Of a stretch of DNA of 64,000 nucleotides, positions 11,617-22,973 are shown piece after piece. A program made the translations under genes and the position numbers. Source of the DNA: Annona cherimola (Eukaryota; Streptophyta; Magnoliopsida; Magnoliales; Annonaceae). Under the pieces are notes generated by a model that was given only the letters and a program-made list of their open reading frames with translations, made no database searches and had not been told where the DNA came from. The DNA lies in contig CM059972.1 of the NCBI GenBank assembly GCA_030490835.1, positions 52,495,563 to 52,559,562 of the forward strand, given 5' to 3'. How positions within the stretch are numbered: the stretch's first letter is position 1; every line of letters starts with the position of its first letter.

Positions 11617-12249
11617 GGAGTTATTATGGACGAGGGAAGAAGCTGAGAATCATTAAGTGTGTTTAACTCCTATATTCAAGAGCTCTAAAGAGATCAAGCC
11701 ATTCAAAGAGGAAGAACTTTGCTTCAAATTGCAAGAGCTACATTTCTGAATCTTCAAAGCCTATATTACAAGTTCTTCTCTGCGCCAAATCGCTTCTACA
11801 CATCTGTAAAGTGTAGACTTCTTTTGTTATTTCGTTTAATTGTATTAAAGCTTGATTTAGCTTGGGTAGCTAAGATCAAGTGTATGCAAAGTAGTGTGAT
11901 TGGAGTAAGACTCATCACCTACTTGTGCAGTGTGTTGTTTATGCCCCCTAGAGCTTAAATCTAGAAGAGAGCAGTGGCTCTAATTGTATTTGAAGAATAC
12001 AATAGTGGAACCCAAGTCACAAGGAGTGTGAGCTTGGAAGAGTGGAGTAGGGAGGTTGCCCGAACCACTATAAAAATCTTGTGTGCTTGATTTATATTTC
12101 TGCTCTCTATATTATACTGCTTTCCATTTCGTTTTTTTTAAGGGGACTAGATTAATCCGGGGTAAAGTTTCTGTTTAAGTTATAAATTTTTAAATACCCA
12201 ATTCACCCCTCCCCTCTTGGGTAATTGCCATCAACTCAGGACCAACAAG

Positions 12250-12261
12250 TGGTATCAGAGC
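12250..12261 (+). other. Sirevirus primer-binding site (initiator-Met tRNA)
   Basis: TGGTATCAGAGC, complementary to the 3' end of plant initiator methionine tRNA, two bases after the 5' LTR. Confidence 0.93.
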
Positions 12262-12295
12262 AGGTCTTTGAGTTTACCAAAGAGATCTTATCGAT

Positions 12296-14155
12296 ATGGC
12301 ATCCCAATATACTTCCGTTCCCGCTTTTGCAGAGGGCCAATCATTTACTAGGCCACCATTGTTTGATGGGAACAATTTCGGTTATTGGAAGCTTCGTATG
12401 AAGCAACTCATCATGGCTACCGACATGGATTCTTGGATTGCAATCCAAGATGGTGTAACATTGCCTATAGATGAAAGAGCTTCCAAGTGGACCGAAGAGG
12501 AAGTAAGAACTGTAAAGAGCAATGCTAAGGCTATGAACTCACTATTTTGTGCTCTTACAGCTTCTGAGTATGATAGAGTATCTTCTTGTCTAACCGCTAA
12601 AGAAATATGGGATACTCTAACATCTATTTATGAAGGAACCTCCCAAGTCCAAGGGACTAGGAGAAATATTTTGATAGGAGAATTGGAAAGCTTTAAAATG
12701 CTAGATACAGAGAATATTTCTGAAATGTTTGCTAGATTCTCTAAAATTACTAACGCTTTGAAAGGTCTTGGAAAGGCTATCTCTGAATCTGAACAGGTCA
12801 TGAAGATCCTAAGAGCTCTACCAGATTCATGGACTCCAAAGATTACAGCAATAGAAGAAGCAAAAGACCTAAACACCTTAAAGCTAGAAGACCTTATTAG
12901 CTCATTAATGTCACATGAGCTAATCAAGAAAAGGAATGAGGATCAACACAAAGGAAAGAGAACTATTGCACTAAAGGCCACCCGTAACTCAGAAGAGTCT
13001 ACCTCCTCGTCTAATAATGGTGATGAAGATATCGCACTTCTTACTCGCAAATTTCAAAAATTTGTGAGAAAAGAAAAAAACCTCAAAGACTTCAAAGAAA
13101 GACCACAAAGAGAGAAGAAGAAGGAGGTTACAAAATGCTATAGATGCGGGGGCGTGGGACATATGCAACCTCAATGTCCTACACCGGAAGAGAGATCAAA
13201 GGATCAACAAGAAAGGAGGGAAAGATATGAAGGCAGAAAATACCAAAAGCCAAAGGGAAGAGGCATGTATGTCAATGAAGAGACTTCATCAACAAGCAGC
13301 TCTTCAACCGACGACAATGATGCAGCAAATTGTGCAAGAATATGCTGCATGGCGCGGATCGAACAAGAAGGAGACTTGTTATGCTTAAACACAACTGAAG
13401 TTTTGGAAGAACAAACCACCTCAACAAAATGCACAAGCAATGAAGAGGTAACTTCCAAACCTAGCTATTCTCAATCAAGTTATTCTTCTTTTCAAGAATG
13501 CCTCAAATGTGCTGAGTTAGAAGAACTACAAATTGCTTATGATTCATTATATGAGGAAATCAAAAAGCTAGGAAACAAGTTAACATTAAAGAGACAACAA
13601 TGTAACTTCGTTATTATTGAAAACAGAAAACTAGCTGAAAAATCAACAAAACTGAAAGAAGAAAATGAATCATTGTTGAAAGAGATAGAAAAATTGAAAA
13701 AGGAGAACGAATCATTAGCAAAGTTCTCTAATCCCGGAGAAAATGTGAAGATGTTTTTGAATATGACTGCTCAAACAAATAAAAGAGGCCTTGGATATTA
13801 TACTTTTGAGCAAAAAGAAAGTGGCAAATCAAATGTACCGACACTTGGGAAATATCAAACCAAAACTGCACCTATATACAAGCCACAAAGGAAAAATGTT
13901 ATGTGGACTAGAAGGCCAACATTTGAACCAAAATATACTTGGAGGCCAACTCCAAGATTACCAATGGCTTGCAATTACTGCAACAAAATGGGTCATAAAG
14001 CCTACAAGTGTAACTTTAAGAGATTGTATGACCATGATGCAAAATTAGTTTGGGTTCCAAGGAACATAAGATTTGGGCTTTCTAAGTTAGAGCAGCAAAA
14101 ATTGAATCATATTACTAACCCAAATGGACCCATAAAATGGGTACCAAAGAGATGA
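12296..14155 (+). CDS. Sirevirus gag polyprotein (intact, 619 aa)
   Basis: Encodes the capsid/nucleocapsid polyprotein that forms the cytoplasmic virus-like particle and binds element RNA. Residues about 20-220 match copia gag (LFDGNNFGYWKLRMK start, UBN2-like middle). A CCHC knuckle CYRCGGVGHMQPQC sits at about 281-294, a Lys/Glu-rich coiled coil at about 406-476, and a second knuckle CNYCNKMGHKAYKC at about 559-572. The ATG at 12296 lies 34 bases after the primer site and is the first good start. The frame is open throughout. It ends in a single TGA, after which the same frame continues into protease without another stop. Confidence 0.93.
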   Translation: MASQYTSVPAFAEGQSFTRPPLFDGNNFGYWKLRMKQLIMATDMDSWIAIQDGVTLPIDERASKWTEEEVRTVKSNAKAMNSLFCALTASEYDRVSSCLTAKEIWDTLTSIYEGTSQVQGTRRNILIGELESFKMLDTENISEMFARFSKITNALKGLGKAISESEQVMKILRALPDSWTPKITAIEEAKDLNTLKLEDLISSLMSHELIKKRNEDQHKGKRTIALKATRNSEESTSSSNNGDEDIALLTRKFQKFVRKEKNLKDFKERPQREKKKEVTKCYRCGGVGHMQPQCPTPEERSKDQQERRERYEGRKYQKPKGRGMYVNEETSSTSSSSTDDNDAANCARICCMARIEQEGDLLCLNTTEVLEEQTTSTKCTSNEEVTSKPSYSQSSYSSFQECLKCAELEELQIAYDSLYEEIKKLGNKLTLKRQQCNFVIIENRKLAEKSTKLKEENESLLKEIEKLKKENESLAKFSNPGENVKMFLNMTAQTNKRGLGYYTFEQKESGKSNVPTLGKYQTKTAPIYKPQRKNVMWTRRPTFEPKYTWRPTPRLPMACNYCNKMGHKAYKCNFKRLYDHDAKLVWVPRNIRFGLSKLEQQKLNHITNPNGPIKWVPKR

Positions 14156-15180
14156 GGTTTACTTTTTTTTTTCAAGGTAAAGGCAAACAATGTATGGTTC
14201 ATGGACAGCGGTTGTTCAAGGCATATGACCGGAGAAAGAGGTTTATTTCATAAACTCAAGCCTTGCAACGATGGAACGGTTGCATTTGGTAATAACGAGA
14301 AAGGTAAAATTAAAGGTAAAGGAAACATCTATAGTATTTCAAATGCATGCATGGAAGATGTTTTGTTTGTTGAAGGACTCAAGTACAATTTAATGAGTAT
14401 TAGTCAATTATGTGACAAAGGATACAAGGTTGTGTTTGAATCATCTATATGTAATGTATTTGATGGAGAACATATCATGTTTAGTGGAAAAAGACATGGA
14501 AATGTATATTTGGTTTCACTTGATGAACTAGATGGTCAATGTCTAATGGCCATTGATAATGATCCATGGGTTTGGCATAAAAGGCTTGGACATATAAACA
14601 TGGAAAATATAAAGACCCTATGGAAAAAGAGTTTGGTAGAAGGCTTGCCAAAGTTGAAATATGACAAAGACAAAATTTGCAAGGCATGTCAATTATCTAA
14701 ACAACCTAAGATGCCTTTCTCTACCAAAAAGGAAATCTCCACCACTAGGCCACTTGAATTGATACACATGGATCTATATGGGTCATCCGATATTTTAACC
14801 ATTGGTGGAAAGAAATATGTATTTGTTATTGTTGATGATTTTTCAAGATTCACATGGATAATTCTTTTAGGTAGCAAAGATGAAGCCTTCCCTATGTTTT
14901 CAACTTTTGTAAATTTGGTGCAAAATGAAAAACAAAGTACTATTATGACTATAAGAAGTGATCATGGTGGTGAATTTGAAAACAAACGATTCATAGAGTT
15001 ATGTAATGAAAAAGGAATTCATCACACATTTTCTGCACCAAGAACTCCATAACAAAATGGAGTAGTTGAAAGGAAAAACAGAATTATACAAGAGATGGCT
15101 AGAACAATGCTAAATGAGAGCAAATTATCCAAGAAATTTTGGGGTGAAGCTATGAGTACAGCTTGTCATGTTTTGAATCG
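14156..15180 (+). pseudogene. Sirevirus pol, part 1: protease and integrase
   Basis: In the same frame as gag. Protease active site MDSGCSRHMTG at 14201-14233 (Asp at 14204). The integrase zinc domain is H-KRLGH (about 14575) with CKACQ (about 14680). The catalytic core shows HMDLYG (first Asp, about 14768) and SDHGGEF (second Asp, about 14960). At 15051 a CAA Gln codon of the expected PQQNGVVERKN has become TAA. The third catalytic residue, Glu in VVERKN, lies just after this stop. A 29-bp tandem duplication (15154-15182 repeated from 15183) then shifts the frame and adds a TGA. The protein would cleave the polyprotein and insert cDNA, but this copy is broken. Confidence 0.9.
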
Positions 15181-15209
15181 GTGAGTACAACTTGTCATGT
15201 TTTGAATCG
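15154..15209. repeat. 29-bp tandem duplication disrupting pol
   Basis: GAGTACAGCTTGTCATG and what follows, from 15154, repeats from 15183 with one substitution. Because 29 is not a multiple of three, it moves the downstream RT into another frame. Confidence 0.93.
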
Positions 15210-17238
15210 AGTTACCATTAGAGCAATCTTGAAAAAGACCCTATATGAACTATGGAAAGGAAGGAAACCGAATATTTCTTATTTTCATGCTTTTGGATGC
15301 ACATGCTATGTTTTGAACAATGGAAAAACCAACTTGGGAAAATTAGATGCTAAAAGTGATGAGGCAATATTCCTTGGGTACTCATCAAATAGCAAAGCAT
15401 ATAGAGTATTCAATAAACGAAACCAAGTTGTAGAAGAGTCCATACATGTTGTCTTTGATGAAACTAATCCATGCTTCAAAAGAAAAGATGATTTAAGTGA
15501 TGCAGATGATATAGCAAACAATCTTGAAAAATTGCATGTGGAAAAGCAAGAAGATTTCATGGAGGAAAGGGTAAGTGAAGGTAATAATTCCTACAAACCT
15601 TCAACTGATTTAAAATTCAAACATGCACATCCAATTGAACAAGTTATAGGGAATGTGTATGAAGGTGTAAAAACTAGAAGATCAAAACAAAATGTTTGTG
15701 GACAATATGCCTTTGTATCCAAGATTGAACCATCCAATATTGATCAAGCTCTTAATGATGAAAACTGGATTATAGCTATGCAAGAAGAGCTAAATCAATT
15801 TGAAAGAAATCAAGTTTGGCACCTTGTTCCTAGACCAAACGATTGTACTGTTATTGGCACCAAGTGGGTCTTTAGGAACAAATTAGATGAAAGTGGACTT
15901 GTAGTGAGAAACAAAGCTAGACTTGTGGCAAAAGGATACTCACAAGAAGAAGGAATAGATTTTGAGGAATCCTATGCCCCGGTTGCTAGATTGGAAGCAA
16001 TTCAAATCTTATTAGCTTTTGCATCTCACATGAACTTTAAATTGTTTCAAATGGATGTTAAAAGTGCATTTCTGAATGGTTATATAAATGAAGAGGTGTA
16101 TGTAGAACAACCACCTGGATTTGAAGAAAAAGATCAATCTAAATTTGTGTACAAGTTAACCAAAGCATTATATGGATTAAAACAAGCTCCAAGGGCTTGG
16201 TATGATAGACTAAGCAAATTTCTGATTGATAATGATTTTCAAAAAGGAAATGTAGACACCACTTTGTTTATCAAATACAAAGAAAAGGATATATTGATTA
16301 TTCAAATTTATGTTGATGATATTATTTTCGGTGCTACTAATGAAATTCTTTGTCAAGAATTTTCTGAGCTTATGCAGAAAGAATTTGAAATGAGCATGAT
16401 GGGAGAACTAAACTTCTTCCTTGGACTGCAAATCAAGCAATTAAATGAAGGAATCTTCATTAACCAGTCCAAGTATATCAAAGAAATGCTGAAGAAGTTT
16501 GGCATGGAAAATAGCAAAGGAGTAAACACGCCAATGAGCTCAACAATCAAAATTGACAAAGATGAAAAAGGAAAAATGGTTGATTTGAAATTGTATAGAA
16601 GCATGATAGGTTCTTTGTTGTATTTAACTGCTTCTAGGCCTGATATATTGTTTAGTGTGTGTATGTGCTCTAGATTTCAATCATGTCCAAAAGAATCACA
16701 CTTGGTAGCTGTGAAAAGAATTTTCAGATACCTAGTTGACACTACCAACATAGGACTTTGGTATCCAAAGGGCTCTAATTTTGATCTAATCGGCTACTCG
16801 GATGCGGATTTTGCCGGTTACAAAGTAGATAGAAAGAGCACTAGTGGAACATGTCAATTTCTTAGAAGCATGTTGGTTTCATGGTTTTCAAGAAAACAAA
16901 CTAGTGTTGCTCTATCTACGGCGGAAGCCGAATACATTGCCGCCGAGAGCTGTTGTGCCCAATTACTTTGGATGAAACAGCAACTTAGGGACTATGGCAT
17001 GGATTTTAAAGATATACCCATCAGATGTGATAATACTAGTGCCATATGTCTAACCAAGAATCCAGTCTTGCATTCTAGGACCAAACATATAGACCTTAGA
17101 CACCATTTCATTAGAGAACATGTAGAAAATCATGACATATGTTTGGTATATGTAAGAATAGAGGATCAAGTTGCAGACATATTTACAAAGCCCCTAGCAA
17201 AAGAAGCATTTTATAAGATTAAAAATGACTGGGAATGA
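15210..17238 (+). CDS. Sirevirus pol, part 2: integrase tail, reverse transcriptase, RNase H (open)
   Basis: Open for the whole distance after the duplication. It carries the integrase C-terminal segment ([18 protein letters not shown] and [12 protein letters not shown]). Reverse transcriptase begins at about 15763 ([33 protein letters not shown]) and includes the catalytic YVDD in [12 protein letters not shown] at about 16305-16340. RNase H follows, with [19 protein letters not shown] (about 16795), [12 protein letters not shown] (about 16912) and ADIFTKPL near the end. It copies element RNA into cDNA inside the particle. All RT and RNase H signature residues are present, so only the upstream breaks disable the copy. 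Translation would depend on the upstream frame; it has no start of its own. Confidence 0.9.
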
Positions 17239-17261
17239 TTGAATTAACTTAGCATAAACTT

Positions 17262-17536
17262 AGGGGGAGCACCTGTTTAGGGGGAGCAAACCCACCTATC
17301 TCTTTGCCCTCTAACTTTTTGATATATTGACAAAAAGGGGGAGACGAGTAGGATTTGAGGGGGAGAAGAGTAGGATATGTTTGGGGAGAAGAGTAGGATA
17401 TGTTTGTTGATTGTTTTTATTGAAATTTTGCATGAGCATATGTATGATAACACTTCAAATGCAAACTTATCATGTTTTTAAGTAAATGAAAGGTATACAC
17501 TCAAATCGGTTTTGTCAATCATCAAAAAGGGGGAGA
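17262..17536 (+). promoter_or_regulatory. Multiple purine tracts (Sirevirus-type PPT region)
   Basis: AGGGGGAG occurs at 17262 and 17279. Further GGGGGAGA-type tracts follow at about 17332, 17357 and 17381. The tract AAAAAGGGGGAGA at about 17524-17536 abuts the 3' LTR and is the likely plus-strand primer. Repeated PPT-like motifs are a known Sirevirus hallmark. Confidence 0.85.
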
Positions 17537-17537
17537 T

Positions 17538-19296
17538 TGTTGGAAATATGTGGAAAACTAGCTAAAACTATATTTTGATGATTAACAAATCCATTTGAGA
17601 ATGTCTTGGCTACTAACATGTTTGGGGAAATGTTTAAGGCATATACATTTAAAGGAAAGAGAGCATGGAAGGCCAAGTCGTTCTCCAAGTCGACCCCAAG
17701 ATCGACTTCAAGAAGCCAAATATGTCCAGAGTTGAAAATGGGAGAAGAACAAGTGAAGTCGCAGGCCAAGTTGACTCCACTTGCAACTTGGGAAGCCAAG
17801 TCGCAAATGAAGTCAACTCCAGCATCGACTTCAGTCGGGAAAATCACTCCAGAGCTGAATTTGGGATGGAAGAATGCCGAAGTCGCAAACGAAGTCGACT
17901 CCAGTTGCGACTTGGGCGAAGTCGCGGACGAAGTCGACACCAAGTTCGACTTGATGGTCTCAAGCTCAAAGATGCAGTTTCAAGTTCATTCCAAGAGTCA
18001 ACTTGAGTGTTCTCAAAACCAAATCAAAGGTGCAAGATCAACTTAAATCTATCAACTCCAAAGCAAAGATTCAAGCATGCTCCAAGATGAAGAAATAATC
18101 AAGTCATGAAGATCAATATGAATCAAAAGCAAGCAAGGTGCATGAATCTACCATGCAAGATTCAAGTTCTTCAAAGATTCACAAGGTTCAAGCTAATCCA
18201 ACAAGAATCAAAGAAAAGCTCTTCAAGAATCACAAGATCTACAAGTATAAGGAGCCATTCTAGAATGAAAGCAAATCAATGAGGATCAAAGCATATTTTG
18301 CAAAGACCAAGTCAAGTCGCAACCCAAGTCGACTCCATGATCGACTTGAGTTGAAGTCTGAAGCCAAAGTCGACTCAAGACTCAGACTTGGAACCTGAAG
18401 AGGTGAAGTCGCACCCGAAGTCGACTTCACCTGCGACTTGGGTCAAGTCGATACCCAAATCGACCCGACCTGGAACTTGAAGTTGCGACGGAGAGGCGCA
18501 GTCGCACCCGAAGTCGACTCCATCTGCGACTTGGGCGAAGTCGCATCCGAAGTCGACTCTGCATGCGACTTGGGTCGCAACGGTCGGATAATTTTCGAAC
18601 GTTGGCGCATTTAATGCGCGCCAACCACCTTCAAACATTCGGATTCCTTCCACAATTATAAAAGGGAGTTATTATGGACGAGGGAAGAAGCTGAGAATCA
18701 TTAAGTGTGCTTAACTCCTATATTCAAGAGCTCTAAAGAGATCAAGTCATTCAAAGAGGAAGAACTTTGCTTCAAATTGCAAGAGCTACATTTCTGAATC
18801 TTCAAAGCCTATATTACAAGTTCTTCTCTGCGCCAAATCGCTTCTACACATCTGTAAAGTGTAGACTTCTTTTGTTATTTCGTTTAATTGTATTAAAGCT
18901 TGATTTAGCTTGGGTAGCTAAGATCAAGTGTATGCAAAGTAGTGTGTGATTGGAGTAAGACTCATCACCTACTTGTGCAGTGTGTTGTTTATGCCCCCTA
19001 GAGCTGAAATCTAGAAGAGAGCAGTGACTCTAATTGTATTTGAAGAATACAATAGTGGAACCCAAGTCACAAGGAGTGTGAGCTTGGAAGAGTGGAGTAG
19101 GGAGGTTTCCCGAACCACTATAAAAATCTTGTGTGCTTGATTTATATTTCTTCTCTCTATATTATACTGCTTTCCATTTCATTTTTTTAAGGGGACTAGA
19201 TTAATCCGGAGTAAAGTTTCTGTTTAAGTTATAAATTTTTAAATACCCAATTCACCCCTCCTCTCTTGGGTAATTGCCATCAACTCAGGACCAACA
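17538..19296 (+). mobile_element. Sirevirus 3' LTR
   Basis: Begins TGTTGGAAATATG and ends ACCAACA, giving the terminal inverted repeat TGTTGG/CCAACA. Co-linear with the 5' LTR with few differences. TATA box at 18657. Confidence 0.95.
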
Positions 19297-22200
19297 ATTA
19301 CTAGTTGATTCCATACTATTTTCCATCAAATCCTCTTCCATGTCATCTTTGACCTTGTTTACACATTACATTTTTCATAAAATCATAAAATTTCATAACA
19401 TGTCTATCATCCATAAATTGCATGTCTATAAAATACAAATCATCACATAGATCATAAAACGTTAAGTCACATTACATTCCTTTAACTACAGACAACACAT
19501 TTTAAAGTTCATAGGATCTTCACATTCTTCAAGCTTAGCTCATGCTCCTCATCTCTATCATTACTTTACCTGTCTATGGGTTTGGAAAACAAACATGAGT
19601 TGTATACTCAATAAGCAAGCTTTATTTATATTTTTAGGCACAACATTTTAAAGGAAACATTCAATTTAGTAGAGACACTTATCAAGTGATCAACTACTTG
19701 CGGAGGTGCTGCCGGCCCTTGGCCTATCTTAGCGACTCGGCCACACCAAAGGGGGACAATCGGTCCACTTACACCTTTAAGGTGAACCTCATGCATTGTG
19801 CATATGAATTTATTGGTGACATGCTAGTATGATTTTTCTCGCGTAATTTCATAAAGCAGTAATTTTCATAAGTCATAAAGAAGTTATGTAAATCAATTAT
19901 CAATACATAGTGGGATAAGGAATGACCATCCTTAAAAATTTAGAAATAAATTTAAAATAAAATTTTCTACACCAATAAAAACATTTAAAACATCATTTAC
20001 AATTATTTCAAAGTTATTTAAGAAATAAAAATTCATTTAGAAAATTGGCTTGCTTACCTTGTTCGCGAGAGCTTTCCGGATCGACTTTTTCTTTTCCTTT
20101 GCCTATGAAAGAATAACTTAGCATTCATGTAAATTTCATTTTCTTGCATTCATTTAGTTTTCCAACCCATTTTCATAAATATTCATAGCCCGCTTAAATC
20201 TCAAGTCGGGTCTACGTACATAACATACTTATGTATATCAATCATTCATTATATCACACGTTTAATTCCCATATATTAATCTCAAAATTTGAGATTATCT
20301 AATCATCAATACAATTCATGTTTTTCCATCACCTTTTTATGCATTTTTTCATTTTAGTATTTCACATAGCTTATTTATCATTTTATCATACTCCTTACTT
20401 CACATATGTTCATTTCTCAACATATAATTTAGGTTTTCCTTAAAATTTTACAAATAAGCAACTTGGATTCTAATTCAGAATAATTATACACCTCAATTAA
20501 CACTTATTTAGTGTATTTTCATAGATTTTTAATCCACTAATTTCAGGGTTCCAAAAACAACAACTTTAGGAACCGATTTTTACACTTTAAATGTCTCTTT
20601 TGATACTCAAATCTAAACAGATTTTTAACCATTTGATTCCAGAAATTAATCCCACTTTTCTTAAACCAAATTCAGGTTATTTTCACATATTTAAAATCCA
20701 TATATAGGTTGCTTACAAAACAGCAACTTTTTATGCATGTAGGGTACCCTTTCTACACCCCTTTTGACGTTCACCTATCAACCCTTTAAAAATCTGATTT
20801 TGGGCAGTCCTTGCTAAGCCCCTTTTCACGTCCAAAGTACCCTACATTTAGGGTATTTTACCCCAAAATTCATTCATAATTTATTTGGAACTACTTCATG
20901 TATCATTTTCAACATTTAAACATGAAATTCGGGTCTTAAGAATAACCCTAACTAGCCTTCCTTTTAAAATTCATAAATCATGCTAAATTCAACATATATT
21001 CAACATATAAACATGAATTTTCATGTAATCATATCAACTTAATAAAACAGGAACATTACACAAAAATTCCAGCAAGTTTAAGCTAGTTTAAGAGCTCATA
21101 CTTAACACTAATCACCCCGTTCTTCCATTTGAACTCTTCATTGCATACTTGCTATTAAATTCCCATTTAATATCCTAATTAAGAGCATAATAAATCCTCA
21201 TGTAAGGATTCATTATGAATCATATTTACATCCCATAAATTGAGTTAGAATAACTAGATTAAAATCATTCAAACTCAAACATGTACTTACTTTGATTGAG
21301 TAGCACTTAAACTCAACTTCTTAAGCTAATTTTCTCAACTTAATTCCTCCTTTTCTTTTCCTTTCTCTTCTCTTGTGCTTGGCTTGAAAGGTGCTGGGAG
21401 AGGGGAACGTGCACTACTGGAAAAGAGAGCTCAAAATCCTTGAAATTTTCTAACTTCTCACACCATGCATATGGACCCCTTTGAGTAGTAGTTGGAATTT
21501 CCAGCTAGTGGACCCCAGTTGCCACGTCATTTGTGATTATTCTAATGCATTTTTATCTCCTTAGATGACATGGCAATTTTTGGTCCATTTAAATTATATT
21601 TTTCTTAATTAAAAATTTAGCAATTATCCAATGCATTAAACATCACCAATCTGTCCACCAAATCACTTTCCATGTAGTTGCTGCTTTTCTATTTTTCCAA
21701 CGAATTTTGTAGCCTTTTTAATGCATATTTATATATCCTACTATGTAGGCTAATTAGGCATGCATTTAGAATTTTTAGAAAATTAAAAAAATCAGATTTA
21801 TGGCTGTTTGGACGGTCCACATTTGCTGCACCATTTTTGATGTGCCTGTACACGTCCCTTTTCAGTAGCTAATTTTGACATTTTTCACCATGGCGCAACT
21901 TTAATTAATTAGTCACTTCATTACCTAGTTATGTAGCTCACTTAGGGTCATTTTATCATAATTAAAAAAAATAGAAAATATCATAAAAGCTACTAAACCG
22001 TCCACATCACCTACCTAATATCTTGTTGTCCATTTTTCATTTCCTTTCAACGATCCAGATATGCTACTTTTAATCATGAATTTTTACTTTAATTTAACAC
22101 ACATTTATCCTCATTAACTCCTAGCCTACTTTGGGCATATATTTTATTAAAAAATATTTCACAAAATCCCACTTAATGGGCTGTTTGGACGTCCATAGCT

Positions 22201-22973
22201 GCCACATCATCTATGCTCCCTTGAACTATTTAATTTAGCATTTATTTATGAGATAATTGCAGGGATTTTTTCATTTTTAGTAATTCATAAAATATCCTAC
22301 AATTTATCTCCTTTTGACCCTTAATTTCATCTTTATTCATTTGATTATTTTACTCATTTTTAACATAAATGTTAATCACTTTTTGGGATGAAAGTCAAAA
22401 CCATTGATCCCAATTTCGTGCAAGCATAATCCCATCATCATTTTCATGATAAAATCCTTCCATAACCTTGATCTCATAATTTTAGCCGTCCATTTCAAAT
22501 TTCATCTCAATTCAATCTTTCTAGCTCAAGTTATGATCATTTTAAATTTTGGACGGTGATGATCAATTATCATCAAAATTTTCAAAATATAAATTTTCCA
22601 TGTGATTAAGCACGAAATTATGTGCTTCCCCCTCAATTTTCACCTTAATCCGCCTTAAGGCCATCAAGTTATGAATTTTTTAATATTTTCTAACTTGGCT
22701 CTATAATTAGCCCCCTAATCTCCATTAATCACATTATGAAATTTAACTAATTTTTTTATGGAATACTAATATTCATCCATCCTCATTGTGTTACTTCAAT
22801 TATATTAATCCACGTTGTCTTAAATTGTTAAATTTAAACAAGATTCATAACTACTGACCTAATTGCAACAAATCATAAAAATTACAAATAATTCATTTAT
22901 GAATATATTATTCATACATAAATCATTCAAGTGCATATACATGATTCCTCCTTAGGTTAGGGTTTCATAAGTG

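Larger units (their letters stand above)
10490..12247 (+). mobile_element. Sirevirus 5' LTR
   Basis: Begins TATTGGAAATATG (first TG mutated to TA; the 3' LTR has TGTTGG) and ends GGACCAACA. It contains two clusters of AAGTCGAC/GCGACTTGGG repeats (about 10625-10915 and 11270-11530), a long palindrome at 11552-11576 and a TATA box at 11609. Confidence 0.95.
10490..19296 (+). mobile_element. Ty1/copia element, probably Sirevirus lineage, nearly complete
   Basis: An 8.8 kb element with LTRs at 10490-12247 and 17538-19296, an initiator-Met primer site, gag, pol in copia order (protease, integrase, reverse transcriptase, RNase H), a purine tract and a perfect ATTAC duplication. Sirevirus features visible: a long gag with two CCHC knuckles and a coiled coil; several AGGGGGAG-type purine tracts before the 3' LTR; and CpG-rich palindromic repeats in the LTR. 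The LTRs differ only by scattered substitutions and small indels, so it is among the younger insertions. Pol carries one nonsense codon and a 29-bp duplication, so this copy is not autonomous. Confidence 0.93.
10354..22968 (-). mobile_element. Solo gypsy LTR F (minus), split by the Sirevirus
   Basis: On the plus strand F starts TGTGGCGCCC (reverse complement of the family's LTR end) and finishes GGTTAGGGTTTCAT (reverse complement of the LTR start, with the last bases altered). It has no internal region, primer site or purine tract of its own, so it is a solo LTR left by recombination between two LTRs. Net length is about 3.8 kb after removing 10490-19301. The 19302-22968 part is AT-rich and non-coding. 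It includes the conserved GC-rich block at about 19695-19830. Confidence 0.88.
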
